DNA of 64,000 nt from an uncultured Eubacteriales bacterium (GCA_900551325.1 URVM01000001.1:310001-374000), one strand, 5' to 3'. Counted from the first letter of the stretch, positions 43,717-53,769 are shown. Translations and numbers: made by a program. The notes: generated from the letters alone by a model not told the origin.

Positions 43717-45516
43717 CTACTTCTCTACTGCTGCGTTTTGACCGGCATTTCTACCAAATACTACAATGTCAGCAATAGCATTTCCACCAAGGCGGTTAGA
43801 ACCGTGAATTCCACCAGTTACTTCACCAGCTGCATAAAGGCCTTTAATAATATTTCCATTTGTATCAAGTACATGAGAGTCTGTATCTACTACGATACCA
43901 CCCATTGTATGGTGAATAGATGGTACTGCTTTTTGAATGTAGTATGGACCTTCTTCCATTGCTACAAGACCTGCTCTATGATTGAAATCTTCATCTTTAC
44001 CATTTTTAGCATATGTATTTACTTTCTCGATTGTTGCCATAAATGCATCTACTGGAATATTGAAAAATTCTGCTGCTTGTTCAAGCGTATCTGCTTTATA
44101 GATTAATCCTTGTTTTTCAAGCATTTCAAACTCTTCTTGATGTGCTTCTAAAGTACCACCAATTTCCCCAATATATTGATTCCATACTTGATATGCATAA
44201 CCACCAGTTTGAGCTAAAATAGCTTTTGAAATAACATCACGACGTTCAAGTTCTTCTACGAAACGATTACCTTCTTGGTTAACTAAGATAGCACCATCAA
44301 AGCGAGAGTCTGCAAGAAGTGAGATAACCCCTGTTTCAGGATTACATACTGGGTATGTTTGAATATACTCCATCCCTACTAAGCCTGCTCCTATTGCTTC
44401 TGCCATTACAATACCATCACCTGTTGTTCCTGGTGCATCCGTTGTTAAGTACTTCTCATCATACTCTGGATTATATTTCATACGCATCTCAACATTTGAG
44501 CCAAATCCACCTGATGCAATAATAACCCCTTTATTTGCAGTAAATGTTAACGTTTGTCCTGCTGCATTTTCTGCTTTTACCCCAACAACTTTATCATTTT
44601 CAACTATAAGTTCTGTAGCTTTAGTTTCTGTTTTTACTGGAATACCAAGTTCATCTGCTTTAAGCTTAAACTTAGTAATCATATCTTCTCCAGTGTGTTC
44701 ATTTGGAATAAGTGCTCTTTTAACAGAGTGTCCACCAAATTGGAATAGTTGGTCTTCTAAGAAGTTAACCCCTACATAATCTTTTAACCAAAGTGCACCT
44801 GCTTGTGCATGTTCTGCTAAAAACTTAACAAGACTAGGGTTACCTAAGTTATCTCCACCTTTAAGTGTATCTTCATAAAATAACTCTTCACTGTCTTCAA
44901 TACCAAGCTTTTCTTGTACCCATGTATTTGGTGCATTCATCTCTGCTCCTGAGATAAGTGTATTACCACCAATAGTTGGCATTTTTTCTAAAATAACAAC
45001 ACTTGCTCCTGCATTCTTTGCTTCAAGTGCCGCACTAAATCCAGCACCACCAGCACCAATAACCACTACATCATATGCTTGTTCAGTCTCTTCTTCAAGA
45101 AGATGCTCAACAAGTATTTTTTCACCTGCTAATGTTACACCAGCTTGCGCTAAAGCATCTTGTACAGCTTTAATATAACCATTACTTGTTTCAGTTGCAC
45201 CAGATATAGTATCAACGTTTACGTTATTATTATTAATCATAGTTTGTCTTACTTTTGTATATACAGGTTCAGATAGAACTACATTTTCACTTGTCTCTAA
45301 TATTTTAATATCTACAATTTTATCTTTCTCTAAAGTAACTGCTACTTTAATAGGACCATGCTTTCCATCTGCTTGTCCTTCAAAAGTTCCACTTACTCCC
45401 TGAGTTTGTTCTATAGGTGTTGTTTCCTGATTAGAACCATTGCTACACCCTACAAATGCACTTGTACCTAAGATACCTGCTAAGAGTAATGCAGCTAATT
45501 TTTTTGTCATTTTCAT
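43717..45516 (-). CDS. Flavinylated lipoprotein reductase of the fumarate reductase/urocanate reductase family
   Basis: A 599-aa surface enzyme. A lipoprotein signal peptide (FVGC, C24) precedes an FMN-binding domain (about 40-130) with the attachment motif DTISGATETS, in which T108 would carry FMN through a phosphoester bond made by ApbE. The flavocytochrome c-type FAD domain (about 140-599) has the dinucleotide loop VVIGAGGAGFSAALEA, EKMPTIGGNTLISG, HHTMGGIVVDT and GSNRLGGNAIADIVVFGR. Homologues reduce fumarate, urocanate or other enoates as extracellular electron acceptors. No cytochrome or partner is adjacent, and no ApbE is in the window. The acceptor is not predictable. Confidence 0.9.
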   Translation of the reverse strand: MKMTKKLAALLLAGILGTSAFVGCSNGSNQETTPIEQTQGVSGTFEGQADGKHGPIKVAVTLEKDKIVDIKILETSENVVLSEPVYTKVRQTMINNNNVNVDTISGATETSNGYIKAVQDALAQAGVTLAGEKILVEHLLEEETEQAYDVVVIGAGGAGFSAALEAKNAGASVVILEKMPTIGGNTLISGAEMNAPNTWVQEKLGIEDSEELFYEDTLKGGDNLGNPSLVKFLAEHAQAGALWLKDYVGVNFLEDQLFQFGGHSVKRALIPNEHTGEDMITKFKLKADELGIPVKTETKATELIVENDKVVGVKAENAAGQTLTFTANKGVIIASGGFGSNVEMRMKYNPEYDEKYLTTDAPGTTGDGIVMAEAIGAGLVGMEYIQTYPVCNPETGVISLLADSRFDGAILVNQEGNRFVEELERRDVISKAILAQTGGYAYQVWNQYIGEIGGTLEAHQEEFEMLEKQGLIYKADTLEQAAEFFNIPVDAFMATIEKVNTYAKNGKDEDFNHRAGLVAMEEGPYYIQKAVPSIHHTMGGIVVDTDSHVLDTNGNIIKGLYAAGEVTGGIHGSNRLGGNAIADIVVFGRNAGQNAAVEK

Positions 45517-45561
45517 GTCTCCACCTCTTAAAGTTTGTTAAAATTTCATCTGTCTCGAGTT

Positions 45562-45590
45562 ATTATATACTTGTATAAAAAATATTTCAA
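45562..45590 (-). promoter_or_regulatory. Promoter of the flavoprotein reductase gene
   Basis: TTGAAA, a 17-nt spacer and TATAAT on the minus strand, 46 bp upstream of the start codon. A close match to the housekeeping consensus. Confidence 0.7.
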
Positions 45591-45727
45591 TAGATTTTTT
45601 ACAAAAACTTCATTTTTTATTAAAATTTAGTTTTATATTATACTTGATTTTACTTAGTTTTTCTCTTATAACACCTATATTTATTGCTTTCATTAAGATT
45701 TTTACTTAATTAATTTTTTGACAAAAT

Positions 45728-45758
45728 AAAAGGCGATATCTAAAAGATATCGCCTTTT
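45728..45758 (-). terminator. Terminator after the small secreted protein gene
   Basis: A perfect 13-bp stem, AAAAGGCGATATC / GATATCGCCTTTT, with a 5-nt loop, adjoining the stop codon. Confidence 0.85.
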
Positions 45759-45759
45759 A

Positions 45760-46011
45760 TTAATAACAACCGCGTCCAGTTCTTCCTTGAAGATTGTTAT
45801 TCATTCTTGAACCATTATAACAATTATTTCTATAGTCTGTGTAATCCTCTACACCTGTATTATTATTTATATTTTGATTATCATTTCTCATTTCTATATT
45901 GCTTTGAGGTGGTAATTGTACCTCTACCTCTCCTGAATCTGATGCAAATAAATTAAATGAAAGCATTGATAGTGCTCCTAAAGCAAATGCCATAACTACT
46001 GATTTTTTCAT
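45760..46011 (-). CDS. Small secreted protein of unknown function
   Basis: 83 aa. A clear signal peptide (MKKSVVMAFALGALSMLSFN ... LFASD, cleavage near residue 24) leaves a ~59-residue hydrophilic, asparagine-rich mature part with only two cysteines (NNCYNG and GRGCY), which could form a disulfide. No family is recognised. It is divergent from a two-component system with about 120 bp between the starts, so it is a candidate target of that system. Confidence 0.65.
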   Translation of the reverse strand: MKKSVVMAFALGALSMLSFNLFASDSGEVEVQLPPQSNIEMRNDNQNINNNTGVEDYTDYRNNCYNGSRMNNNLQGRTGRGCY

Positions 46012-46058
46012 CTTATCATTCCTTTCTTCGCTTTATAAACTAAGTATATTCTTCATTT

Positions 46059-46087
46059 TTGACAAAAGTATGTCATAAATTTATGTT
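46059..46087 (+). promoter_or_regulatory. Promoter of the two-component system
   Basis: TTGACA, a 17-nt spacer and TATGTT, 44 bp before the response regulator start. Confidence 0.55.
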
Positions 46088-46131
46088 ACAATCTATATTG
46101 AGGGATAAGCCCTTTAGATTTGGAGGTAACT

Positions 46132-46824
46132 ATGGAAAATATTATACTTATTGCTGATGACCATAAGGAAATTACAAATATACTTACAACTTACTTACTA
46201 CAAAATGGTTTTACGCCTATTGTAGCCCATGATGGTTTAGAAACCTTAGAAAAATTTCATAAATATAATGTAACTCTTATATTGCTAGATATTATGATGC
46301 CTAAAAAAGATGGCTATGAAGTACTTAAAGAAATTAGAACTTTTTCTAATGTTCCTATTATCATGGTTACTGCAAAGGGAGAAGAAGGTGACAAAGTATT
46401 AGGTCTTGATTATGGCGCTGATGACTATATCGTAAAACCTTTTAGTCCAAAAGAAGTTATGGCAAGAATTAATGCTGTACTAAGACGTGTTGTAACAACT
46501 GAACAAGTTACTTCTTCTTGTCAAACATTAGCTTTACATGACCTTGTTTTAAGTCTTGAAACTTATCAAGCTTCTATAAACAATAAGCCCCTTAGCTTAA
46601 CTAAAAAAGAGATAGACCTACTATGGGTACTTGCCTCTTCTCCTAATCGTGTCTTTACAAGGGATGAATTATTAGACCTAGTATGGGGTTATGACTACTA
46701 TGGTGATATGCGCACGGTAGATACCCATATGAAACGTCTACGTCATAAGTTAGACCGAGGTGAAGATTCTCCTTGGTATATAAAAACTGTGTGGGGAGTT
46801 GGCTATGCGCTCGAAAGTTTATAA
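46132..46824 (+). CDS. OmpR family response regulator
   Basis: About 230 aa. The receiver domain (about 1-115) has the acidic pair in IADDHKE, the phosphoacceptor aspartate in LILLDIMMPKKDG and lysine in DYIVKPF. The C-terminal winged helix (about 130-228; LTKKEIDLLWVLASSPNRVFTRDELLDLVWGYDYYGDMRTVDTHMKRLR-type, intact) binds DNA. The ATG at 46132 has GGAGG five bases upstream. It overlaps the histidine kinase gene by 20 bp. Confidence 0.95.
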   Translation: MENIILIADDHKEITNILTTYLLQNGFTPIVAHDGLETLEKFHKYNVTLILLDIMMPKKDGYEVLKEIRTFSNVPIIMVTAKGEEGDKVLGLDYGADDYIVKPFSPKEVMARINAVLRRVVTTEQVTSSCQTLALHDLVLSLETYQASINNKPLSLTKKEIDLLWVLASSPNRVFTRDELLDLVWGYDYYGDMRTVDTHMKRLRHKLDRGEDSPWYIKTVWGVGYALESL

Positions 46825-48304
46825 AACAAAAATAGCTTCTAAGTTAATTGTTGGCATTACTACCTTAACCATACTTTCTTCTCTTATAGCTGCATTTTTT
46901 GCAATACATATTTTCTATAAAAGTTATATAAATGATAAGGTATCTACTTTACTTTCTTATGCCTACGAGCTTGAAAGGGACTATGAACAAGGCTATAACA
47001 AAAGCACAATAGAGCTTTATGACCATCTTCTAAATGCACGTATATGGATTCTACAAAAAGGCGCTTCCCCTATTATTTCTCATCAAGATGAATCCATCTC
47101 AACCAACTCCTGTCATAGTCAAATGGCTCATTCACAGCACGAAAATTGTACACTAAAAGGTTATGATTTAGACTTTATTACTAAAGTACTGAGTGGTGAG
47201 GAAGTCATCTCTTATTCTAACTCTGCATTTTATTATGGTTCTACTTTATCTGTAGGTGTTCCTATTCTAAGAAATGGACAAAGTGTTGGGGCTATTTTAC
47301 TCCATGCACCTATAGAGGCTGTACAAGGGCCTATTTCAAAGGCCTTCTACTCACTTATTATAGGGGCTATTATATCTGCATTTTTTATATTTTTATTATG
47401 TCGCTCCTATGCCTTACGCTTTACTAGTTCAATTGGACAAATTCAAAGTGTAGCTCTTGAACTTATGAAAGGAAATTATAAGATTCATTCTTCCATAGAA
47501 AGGACAGATGAAATAGGTGATTTATCTAGCGCACTGAATAATTTAGCATCTAAACTTGAAGAGGCCAGAGTAGAGAGTGAACAGCTTGAGCAAGTACGTC
47601 AAGACTTTGTAGCCAATGTATCTCATGAGTTTCGTACACCTCTTACAGTCATTAAAGGAAATGCAGAAGCTCTATTAGACCATGCTACAAATAAACCTGA
47701 GGAGGCTTATGAAAATATTTTAAATGAAACTCTTATTCTAGAACGTCTAGTTACTGATCTTTTAGACTTATCTAGACTACAACAAAATCAAATTCAACTT
47801 CATATAGAACCTTTGTTTCTACCTGAAATCATTACAGATGCCTTAAGAAGTATTAGACAACTAGCTTCTAATAAAGCTATTACTATTCATCAGGATCTTG
47901 AACATTTAGACTTTCCTGTTTATACAGACTACTTACGTTTTCGTCAAATACTTATTATCTTACTAAGTAATGCACTCAACTATACTCCTTCTGGTGGGAA
48001 TATTCACGTTCAACTTTATACTACCCCAGAATTACAAGAACAAGCATCCCACTCTGTTATTCTAAAGATTACAGATACAGGAATAGGTATTTCCGAAGAC
48101 ACTCTACCATTTATATGGGATAGATTTTATAAGGTTAACACAGCTCGAGATTGTTCTAAAAGTAGTGGACTGGGGCTAGCTATTGCCAAAAATCTTCTTC
48201 GCCTACTAAGTATAGAAGTTCATGTAGAAAGCACATTAGGTGAAGGTACTACTTTCACTTTATTTATTCCTACTAAATTGCATGATAAAAGCATCTCATC
48301 CTAA
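46805..48304 (+). CDS. Sensor histidine kinase with Cys/His-rich extracellular segment
   Basis: A 499-aa membrane kinase. Membrane segments lie at about 15-38 and 175-197, bracketing a ~135-residue extracellular sensor. Then come HAMP, HisKA with phosphoacceptor histidine in VSHEFRTPLTVIKG (about 275) and HATPase_c (NALNYTPSGG, DTGIGI, SSGLGLAIAK). The sensor contains a cluster, SCHSQMAHSQHENC, with two Cys, three His and a Met within 14 residues. That pattern suggests metal or redox sensing, though it is not one I can match to a known sensor. The start at 46805 follows GGGGAGTTGGCT. Confidence 0.92.
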   Translation: MRSKVYKTKIASKLIVGITTLTILSSLIAAFFAIHIFYKSYINDKVSTLLSYAYELERDYEQGYNKSTIELYDHLLNARIWILQKGASPIISHQDESISTNSCHSQMAHSQHENCTLKGYDLDFITKVLSGEEVISYSNSAFYYGSTLSVGVPILRNGQSVGAILLHAPIEAVQGPISKAFYSLIIGAIISAFFIFLLCRSYALRFTSSIGQIQSVALELMKGNYKIHSSIERTDEIGDLSSALNNLASKLEEARVESEQLEQVRQDFVANVSHEFRTPLTVIKGNAEALLDHATNKPEEAYENILNETLILERLVTDLLDLSRLQQNQIQLHIEPLFLPEIITDALRSIRQLASNKAITIHQDLEHLDFPVYTDYLRFRQILIILLSNALNYTPSGGNIHVQLYTTPELQEQASHSVILKITDTGIGISEDTLPFIWDRFYKVNTARDCSKSSGLGLAIAKNLLRLLSIEVHVESTLGEGTTFTLFIPTKLHDKSISS

Positions 48305-48330
48305 TTTTCATTGGGCTGAGATGCTTTTAT
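48285..48330. terminator. Bidirectional terminator between kinase and ClC genes
   Basis: ATAAAAGCATCTCA and TGAGATGCTTTTAT form a 14-bp stem. The left arm lies inside the last codons of the kinase gene. Confidence 0.8.
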
Positions 48331-48334
48331 ATAT

Positions 48335-49915
48335 TTATCCCACTTCATCTGTCCATTCATCTAATTTACTTCTAGCTTGCCATTCATTATTTAAATCTGT
48401 TACAACTTGTAACACATCTTCTGCTTGAAGTGTCATTTGCCCACTAGGCATCATTTTATTACCCATTCTTTCCACCGTTAAAAGTAGAGAACGGTTTGGC
48501 CACTGAATATCTTTTACTTGTTTGCCACACATAAGTGAACCATGCTTTACAATACGCCAAATAATCACTTTTTCATCATGTTCTTCTTCATTAAATCCTA
48601 AGTCTTTACCTTCTAATTGATTTTCTAATAAAGAGTCATAAATAGGTGCACACTTAAATCCTTCTGCCACAATATAAGCTATAATTGAAACAAGGGTAAG
48701 TGGTAAAAAGTTTGCAAATGATCCTGTCATTTCAGCAATTAATACAATACCTGTTATAGGTGCACGTACAATGGCTGTAAAATATCCAGCCATACCTACA
48801 ATAACAAAATTATAAAATAAACTTGGGTCTACTCCAAAATATGTAATACCTAACTTGGCAAATATGCTTCCTATTAATCCACCTATAATAAGTAGTGGGA
48901 AAAATATCCCACCTGGTATGCCTGAGCAAAAACATATAAGCGAAAATAAAAACTTAACAACTAATAATAAAACCATAAATGTTAAAGTAGTCTTTACATT
49001 TAGCACTTCCACAATAGCGTGTCCCCCTCCTAAGACTAGAGGGAATATAATACCTAGAAGACCTGCTAAAACAAAGGGAATCATAATCTTTTGAACATGA
49101 TTTAAAAACTTAATTTGTTTATACAGTTTTTGTACACGAAGTAATGTTTTATTATAAATAACACCGCCTACACCTAATAGGACACCTAACAAAATTAAAA
49201 GGCCATATTGCTTTAGTGGAATAACTGATGTTTCAAAAGAAAATACTGCACTCACACCAAAAACTTGCTTACTAATAAAGTCTGCAACCACTGCTGCTCC
49301 CATACTTACTAATAATATAAGTGGTGAGAAATACTTAAATACTTCTTCTAAAACGAATAGCACGCCTGCTAAAGGTGCATTAAAAGCTGCTGCTAGCCCT
49401 GCACTTGCCCCTCCTGCTATAAGGATCTTCTCTTCTAGATAAGAAACTTTAGCTTTTTTCCCAATTCCTTGTCCTACACATGCTCCTAGTTGAATAGATG
49501 GACCTTCTCTACCTACAGATAAGCCACCTAGTATAACTAGTGTTCCTCCAATAAACTTTAAGTAAAGTGTTTTCCACCAATCTTGTCTTAATGCGCCTTG
49601 GAGCACACCCTTTACTTGTGGTATACCACTTCCTGAAATACTCTTATTAAGTTGCACACATTTCGCTACTAAAAAACTTAAAATAATAAGAACTAAAAAC
49701 CATAGAATGATAAAGCCTATACCCTGTTTTTTTACACTAGCAGTTACCCAAAAAGCAAATTTTTCAGCATATTCTAAAGCAAGTCTATAGCCTACCGTAA
49801 CTATGCCTACCAACAATCCCACTACTATACTTAAGCCTATCATAGGTGCCTTTCTTCGTTCAAATAATTGAATTTGCTCTTCTTCTATATTGCTACATTC
49901 TTTATTAGTTATCAT
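48335..49915 (-). CDS. ClC family chloride channel/transporter with C-terminal RCK_C domain
   Basis: A 526-aa protein. About 12-18 hydrophobic helices form the ClC fold with the selectivity sequences SGSGIPQVKG, GREGPSIQLGACVGQ (gating glutamate about 141) and GIPGGIFFPLLIIGG. These match Cl-/H+-type members; there is no sign of the fluoride-specific ClC-F substitutions. A C-terminal TrkA_C/RCK_C domain (about 440-515) replaces the usual CBS pair. The ribosome binding site is GGGGGGA. No fluoride riboswitch is present upstream. Confidence 0.92.
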   Translation of the reverse strand: MITNKECSNIEEEQIQLFERRKAPMIGLSIVVGLLVGIVTVGYRLALEYAEKFAFWVTASVKKQGIGFIILWFLVLIILSFLVAKCVQLNKSISGSGIPQVKGVLQGALRQDWWKTLYLKFIGGTLVILGGLSVGREGPSIQLGACVGQGIGKKAKVSYLEEKILIAGGASAGLAAAFNAPLAGVLFVLEEVFKYFSPLILLVSMGAAVVADFISKQVFGVSAVFSFETSVIPLKQYGLLILLGVLLGVGGVIYNKTLLRVQKLYKQIKFLNHVQKIMIPFVLAGLLGIIFPLVLGGGHAIVEVLNVKTTLTFMVLLLVVKFLFSLICFCSGIPGGIFFPLLIIGGLIGSIFAKLGITYFGVDPSLFYNFVIVGMAGYFTAIVRAPITGIVLIAEMTGSFANFLPLTLVSIIAYIVAEGFKCAPIYDSLLENQLEGKDLGFNEEEHDEKVIIWRIVKHGSLMCGKQVKDIQWPNRSLLLTVERMGNKMMPSGQMTLQAEDVLQVVTDLNNEWQARSKLDEWTDEVG

Positions 49916-50045
49916 TTTCTATCCCCCCACATGGTTTTAGAGTATTTTTTAACTATAATTAATTTATGTAACTAATAACCTTAATAATCATATCTCTTTT
50001 TTTATATTATTGTCAAATTTGTGCTTTAAATTATTTTATAAAATA

Positions 50046-50079
50046 AAAATCTCCTGCCTATTTAGGCAAGAGATTTTTT
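50046..50079 (-). terminator. Terminator after the ABC exporter operon
   Basis: AAATCTCTTGCCT and AGGCAGGAGATTT pair (one G.T), followed by TT on the minus strand. It lies just past the stop codon of the second exporter gene. Confidence 0.8.
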
Positions 50080-50089
50080 ATTTATATTA

Positions 50090-52003
50090 TTAACTTAATT
50101 CAAACGCACCTGTGTAAAGTTGATAATATTTACCTTTTTGTGCCATAAGTTCATCATGTGTACCACGTTCAATAATATGTCCTTGATCAAGTACCATAAT
50201 ACTATCTGCATTTTGTACTGTAGAAAGGCGGTGAGCAATAACAAATACTGTTCTACCGTGCATTAAGGCATCCATACCTTTTTGTACAATAGTTTCTGTA
50301 CGTGTATCAATACTTGAAGTTGCTTCATCTAGTATCATTACTGGTGGGTCAGCTACAGCTGCTCTTGCAATAGAAATAAGCTGTCTTTGTCCTTGTGAAA
50401 GGCCTGAGCCATCTCCTTCTAAAACAGTATTGTAACCTTGTGGCAACATAGAAATAAAGGAATGAGCATTGGCACGTTTTGCCGCTGCATAAACTTCCTC
50501 GTCTGTAGCATCTAATTTACCATAACGGATATTTTCCATTACAGTACCTGTAAATAAATTAGTATCTTGTAATACAATACCTAATGAACGACGTAAGTCA
50601 TCTTTCTTGATTTTATTAATATTAATACCATCGTAACGGATTTTACCATCTGCTAAATCATAGAACCTATTAATTAAGTTAGTAATTGTAGTCTTTCCTG
50701 CACCAGTAGCACCTACGAATGCTATCTTTTGGCCTGGCTTAGCATAAAGACTTACATTATGAAGGACTATTTTTTCTTCATTATATCCAAAGTCTACATC
50801 AAAGAAACGAACATCGCCTTCTACCTTTGTATAAGTAACAGTGCCATCTTCATGTGGATGACGCCAAGCCCATATCCCTGTTCTTTCTTTACATTCTACT
50901 AACTGACCATTTTCTTCTTTAACATTCACTAAAGTTACATAGCCATCATCTGTTTCTACTTCTTCATCCATCAGTTCAAAAATACGCTCAGCACCAGCTA
51001 AAGCCATAATAACCGCATTAAGTTGTTGAGATACTTGACCAATAGGCATAGTAAAAGATCTACTTAACTGTAGGAAACTAGCAATAACTCCAAGTGTAAT
51101 ACCGCCGATACCAAATACAGCAAATGTCCCTCCTAAAATAGCAAGAAGTACATATTGTAAATGCCCCATATTTCCCATAATAGGCATTAAGATATTTGCA
51201 AATCTATTAGCTTGTGTAGCATTATGACAAAGCTCTTCATTAATTTTATCAAAATCATGTTTAGCTTCTTCTTCATGACAAAATACTTTAACAACTTTTT
51301 GACCATTAATCATCTCTTCAATAAATCCATTTGTCTTACCAATAGATTTTTGTTGTTGCATAAAGTAATAACCACTTTTGCTACCTACTTTTTTAGTTAC
51401 GAAAAGCATAATCATTAGAGATATAAGTACAATAATTGTTAAATAAATACTTGTTGTTACCATAGCCACAAAAACAAAGGTAATACTAATCACTGATGCA
51501 AAAAGTTGTGGTAAACTTTGAGCAATCATTTGTCTTAAAGTATCTGTATCATTTGTATAGCGGCTCATAGTATCCCCATGTGCATGAGTATCAAAGTATT
51601 TAATAGGTAGTTTTTGCATATGTGCAAACATTTCATCTCTAATTTGTTTTAGTACATTTTGGGCAATACCTACCATTAAGAAGTTATAGAGCCATGTTGC
51701 TAATACACCAGTTATATAAATGCAAGCCATAAACATAATCGCTTTTAGTAATGGGTCAAATGATGGATTTGCTATACCTATTAATGGTGTAATATACTCA
51801 TCGATTAATGTACCAATAAACATAGAACCTGCTACACCTGCAAAGGCACTTATAAGAATACATATAACAATGGCTGCTATTTCTAATTTATGTTCTTTTA
51901 TTACATAAGACATTAATCTTTTAACTGTTTTCTTTTTTACTTTTGGTTTGCCTTTAAAACCTTGAGGATTACCAGGCATATTTTGAGCTTTATTAGGCCT
52001 CAT
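50090..52003 (-). CDS. ABC multidrug exporter half-transporter (second subunit)
   Basis: A 637-aa fusion of a six-helix membrane domain (about 35-340) and an ATPase domain (about 395-637). Motifs are GATGAGKTT, LSQGQRQLISIARA, VMILDEATSSID and AHRLS. The second glutamate after Walker B (DE) is present, so this is the catalytically competent half. A ~50-residue insertion before the ATPase domain (about 345-395, with CKERTGIWAWRHPHEDGTV) is extra. It overlaps the first exporter gene by 11 bp. Together they form a heterodimeric LmrCD/BmrCD-like exporter. Confidence 0.93.
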   Translation of the reverse strand: MRPNKAQNMPGNPQGFKGKPKVKKKTVKRLMSYVIKEHKLEIAAIVICILISAFAGVAGSMFIGTLIDEYITPLIGIANPSFDPLLKAIMFMACIYITGVLATWLYNFLMVGIAQNVLKQIRDEMFAHMQKLPIKYFDTHAHGDTMSRYTNDTDTLRQMIAQSLPQLFASVISITFVFVAMVTTSIYLTIIVLISLMIMLFVTKKVGSKSGYYFMQQQKSIGKTNGFIEEMINGQKVVKVFCHEEEAKHDFDKINEELCHNATQANRFANILMPIMGNMGHLQYVLLAILGGTFAVFGIGGITLGVIASFLQLSRSFTMPIGQVSQQLNAVIMALAGAERIFELMDEEVETDDGYVTLVNVKEENGQLVECKERTGIWAWRHPHEDGTVTYTKVEGDVRFFDVDFGYNEEKIVLHNVSLYAKPGQKIAFVGATGAGKTTITNLINRFYDLADGKIRYDGININKIKKDDLRRSLGIVLQDTNLFTGTVMENIRYGKLDATDEEVYAAAKRANAHSFISMLPQGYNTVLEGDGSGLSQGQRQLISIARAAVADPPVMILDEATSSIDTRTETIVQKGMDALMHGRTVFVIAHRLSTVQNADSIMVLDQGHIIERGTHDELMAQKGKYYQLYTGAFELS

Positions 52004-53729
52004 GACTTTCTTCCTCCTTTACTTGTGAGTAATAAACTTGCTGATAAATCTCATTGTTTTTAAGGAGTTCTTCATGTGTACCTACTCCAACTATATGACC
52101 TTCATCCATAACGATGATTTGGTCGGCTTCACTTACAGATGCTATTCTTTGAGCAATAATAATCTTTGTTGTATCAGGAATTTCATCTATGAAAGCCTTA
52201 CGAATAAGTGCATCTGTTTTTGTATCTACAGCACTAGTTGAATCATCTAAAATAAGAATTTTAGGCTTTTTAAGAAGTGCACGAGCGATACATAAACGTT
52301 GTTTTTGTCCACCAGATACATTACTTCCACCTTGTTCAATGTAAGTGTCATAACCATCTGGGAATCTTTCTATAAATTCATGAGCTTGTGCAAGCTTACA
52401 TACACGTATCATTTCTTCATCAGTAGCTTCTTTATTACCCCATCTTAAATTATCTTTAATAGTACCTGAGAATAAAATATTCTTTTGAAGTACCATAGCT
52501 ACTTCATTTCTTAGTACTTGAAGGTCATATTCTCTAACATCTCTTCCACCAACACTCACTGTTCCTACTGTTGTATCGTAAAGTCTTGGTATAAGCTGGA
52601 TTAGACTTGTTTTAGAACTTCCTGTTCCTCCAATAATTCCAATAGTTTGTCCACTTTTAATATGAAGGTTTATATCTTTAAGACAAAGACGCTCTTTATC
52701 TTTAGAATAACTAAAACCTACATTTTCAAATAATATTTCACCATTTTTAACTTCTGTTATAGGGTTAGTAGGGCTTGTGATATCACTATCTTCAACAATT
52801 ACTTCTACAATACGTTCTGCTGATGCACGTGCTAAAGTAATCATAACAAAAATCATAGAAAGCATCATTAAACTCATTAAGATTTGAGAAGAGTAAGAAA
52901 TTAAACTTACTAATTGACCTGTAGTAGTTGTACCACCTACAATCATATTTGCTCCAAACCAAGAAATAAGTAACATAGTTACATACATTGATGTTTGCAT
53001 AAGTGGACTATTAAATGCTAATATACGTTCTGCTCGCTTAAAGTCTTTATAAATACTTGAAGAAACTGTAGTAAACTTTTCTTCTTCTTCTTTTTCTCTA
53101 ACATAGGCTTTAACAACACGTATACCTCTTAAATTCTCTTGTACTACGTTATTAAGCTTATCATAAGTCTTAAATATTCTATCAAAGATTGGAAATGCCT
53201 TATATATAATTAATGCAAGACCTATACCTAAAAATGGAATAACCCCTAGGAAAATAAGCGCTAATTTAGGATTAATACTAAATGCCATCCCAAGTGAGAA
53301 TAATAACATAATAGGCGCACGTACTGCTACACGAATAATCATTTGATACGCATTTTGTACATTAGTTACATCTGTTGTAAGACGTGTAACAAGACTTGCT
53401 GTTGAAAATTTATCTATATTATAGAAAGAAAAATCTTGTATTTTATAGTACATCTTCTGCCTAATGTTCTTTGCTACACCTGCTGAAGCACATGCTGCAT
53501 AGTGACCTGATAAAATACCAAACATAAGTGAAATAAGTGTAGAAATAACAAGTGCTACACCAAATTTTAAAATAACATCTAGTGCACCTTGGTTAATACC
53601 TAAATCAATCATATTGGCCATTAATAATGGAATAATGACTTCCATGACTACTTCTAAAACAATAAAAATAGGTGAGTAAATAGATTCTTTTTTATACTGA
53701 CCTATACACTTTGCTAACTGCTTAATCAT
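51993..53729 (-). CDS. ABC multidrug exporter half-transporter (first subunit)
   Basis: A 578-aa half-transporter: membrane domain (about 15-300), ATPase domain (about 335-570). Walker A is degenerate, GGTGSSKTS (S for G in the usual GxxGxGKS/T), and Walker B reads ILILDDSTSAVD with D where the catalytic glutamate normally sits. This is the non-catalytic site partner, as in LmrC/BmrC, TM287 and similar heterodimers. The signature VSGGQKQRLCIARA is intact. AAGGAG lies upstream. Confidence 0.93.
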   Translation of the reverse strand: MIKQLAKCIGQYKKESIYSPIFIVLEVVMEVIIPLLMANMIDLGINQGALDVILKFGVALVISTLISLMFGILSGHYAACASAGVAKNIRQKMYYKIQDFSFYNIDKFSTASLVTRLTTDVTNVQNAYQMIIRVAVRAPIMLLFSLGMAFSINPKLALIFLGVIPFLGIGLALIIYKAFPIFDRIFKTYDKLNNVVQENLRGIRVVKAYVREKEEEEKFTTVSSSIYKDFKRAERILAFNSPLMQTSMYVTMLLISWFGANMIVGGTTTTGQLVSLISYSSQILMSLMMLSMIFVMITLARASAERIVEVIVEDSDITSPTNPITEVKNGEILFENVGFSYSKDKERLCLKDINLHIKSGQTIGIIGGTGSSKTSLIQLIPRLYDTTVGTVSVGGRDVREYDLQVLRNEVAMVLQKNILFSGTIKDNLRWGNKEATDEEMIRVCKLAQAHEFIERFPDGYDTYIEQGGSNVSGGQKQRLCIARALLKKPKILILDDSTSAVDTKTDALIRKAFIDEIPDTTKIIIAQRIASVSEADQIIVMDEGHIVGVGTHEELLKNNEIYQQVYYSQVKEEESHEA

Positions 53730-53769
53730 CTTCTATCTCCTTACTTAATAAATATATTAATTACGTTTT

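Noticed and set aside
49916..50045. Fluoride riboswitch before the ClC gene
   Set aside because: The GGNGATGG...CGCC-type core is absent, and the ClC selectivity motifs are of the chloride type.
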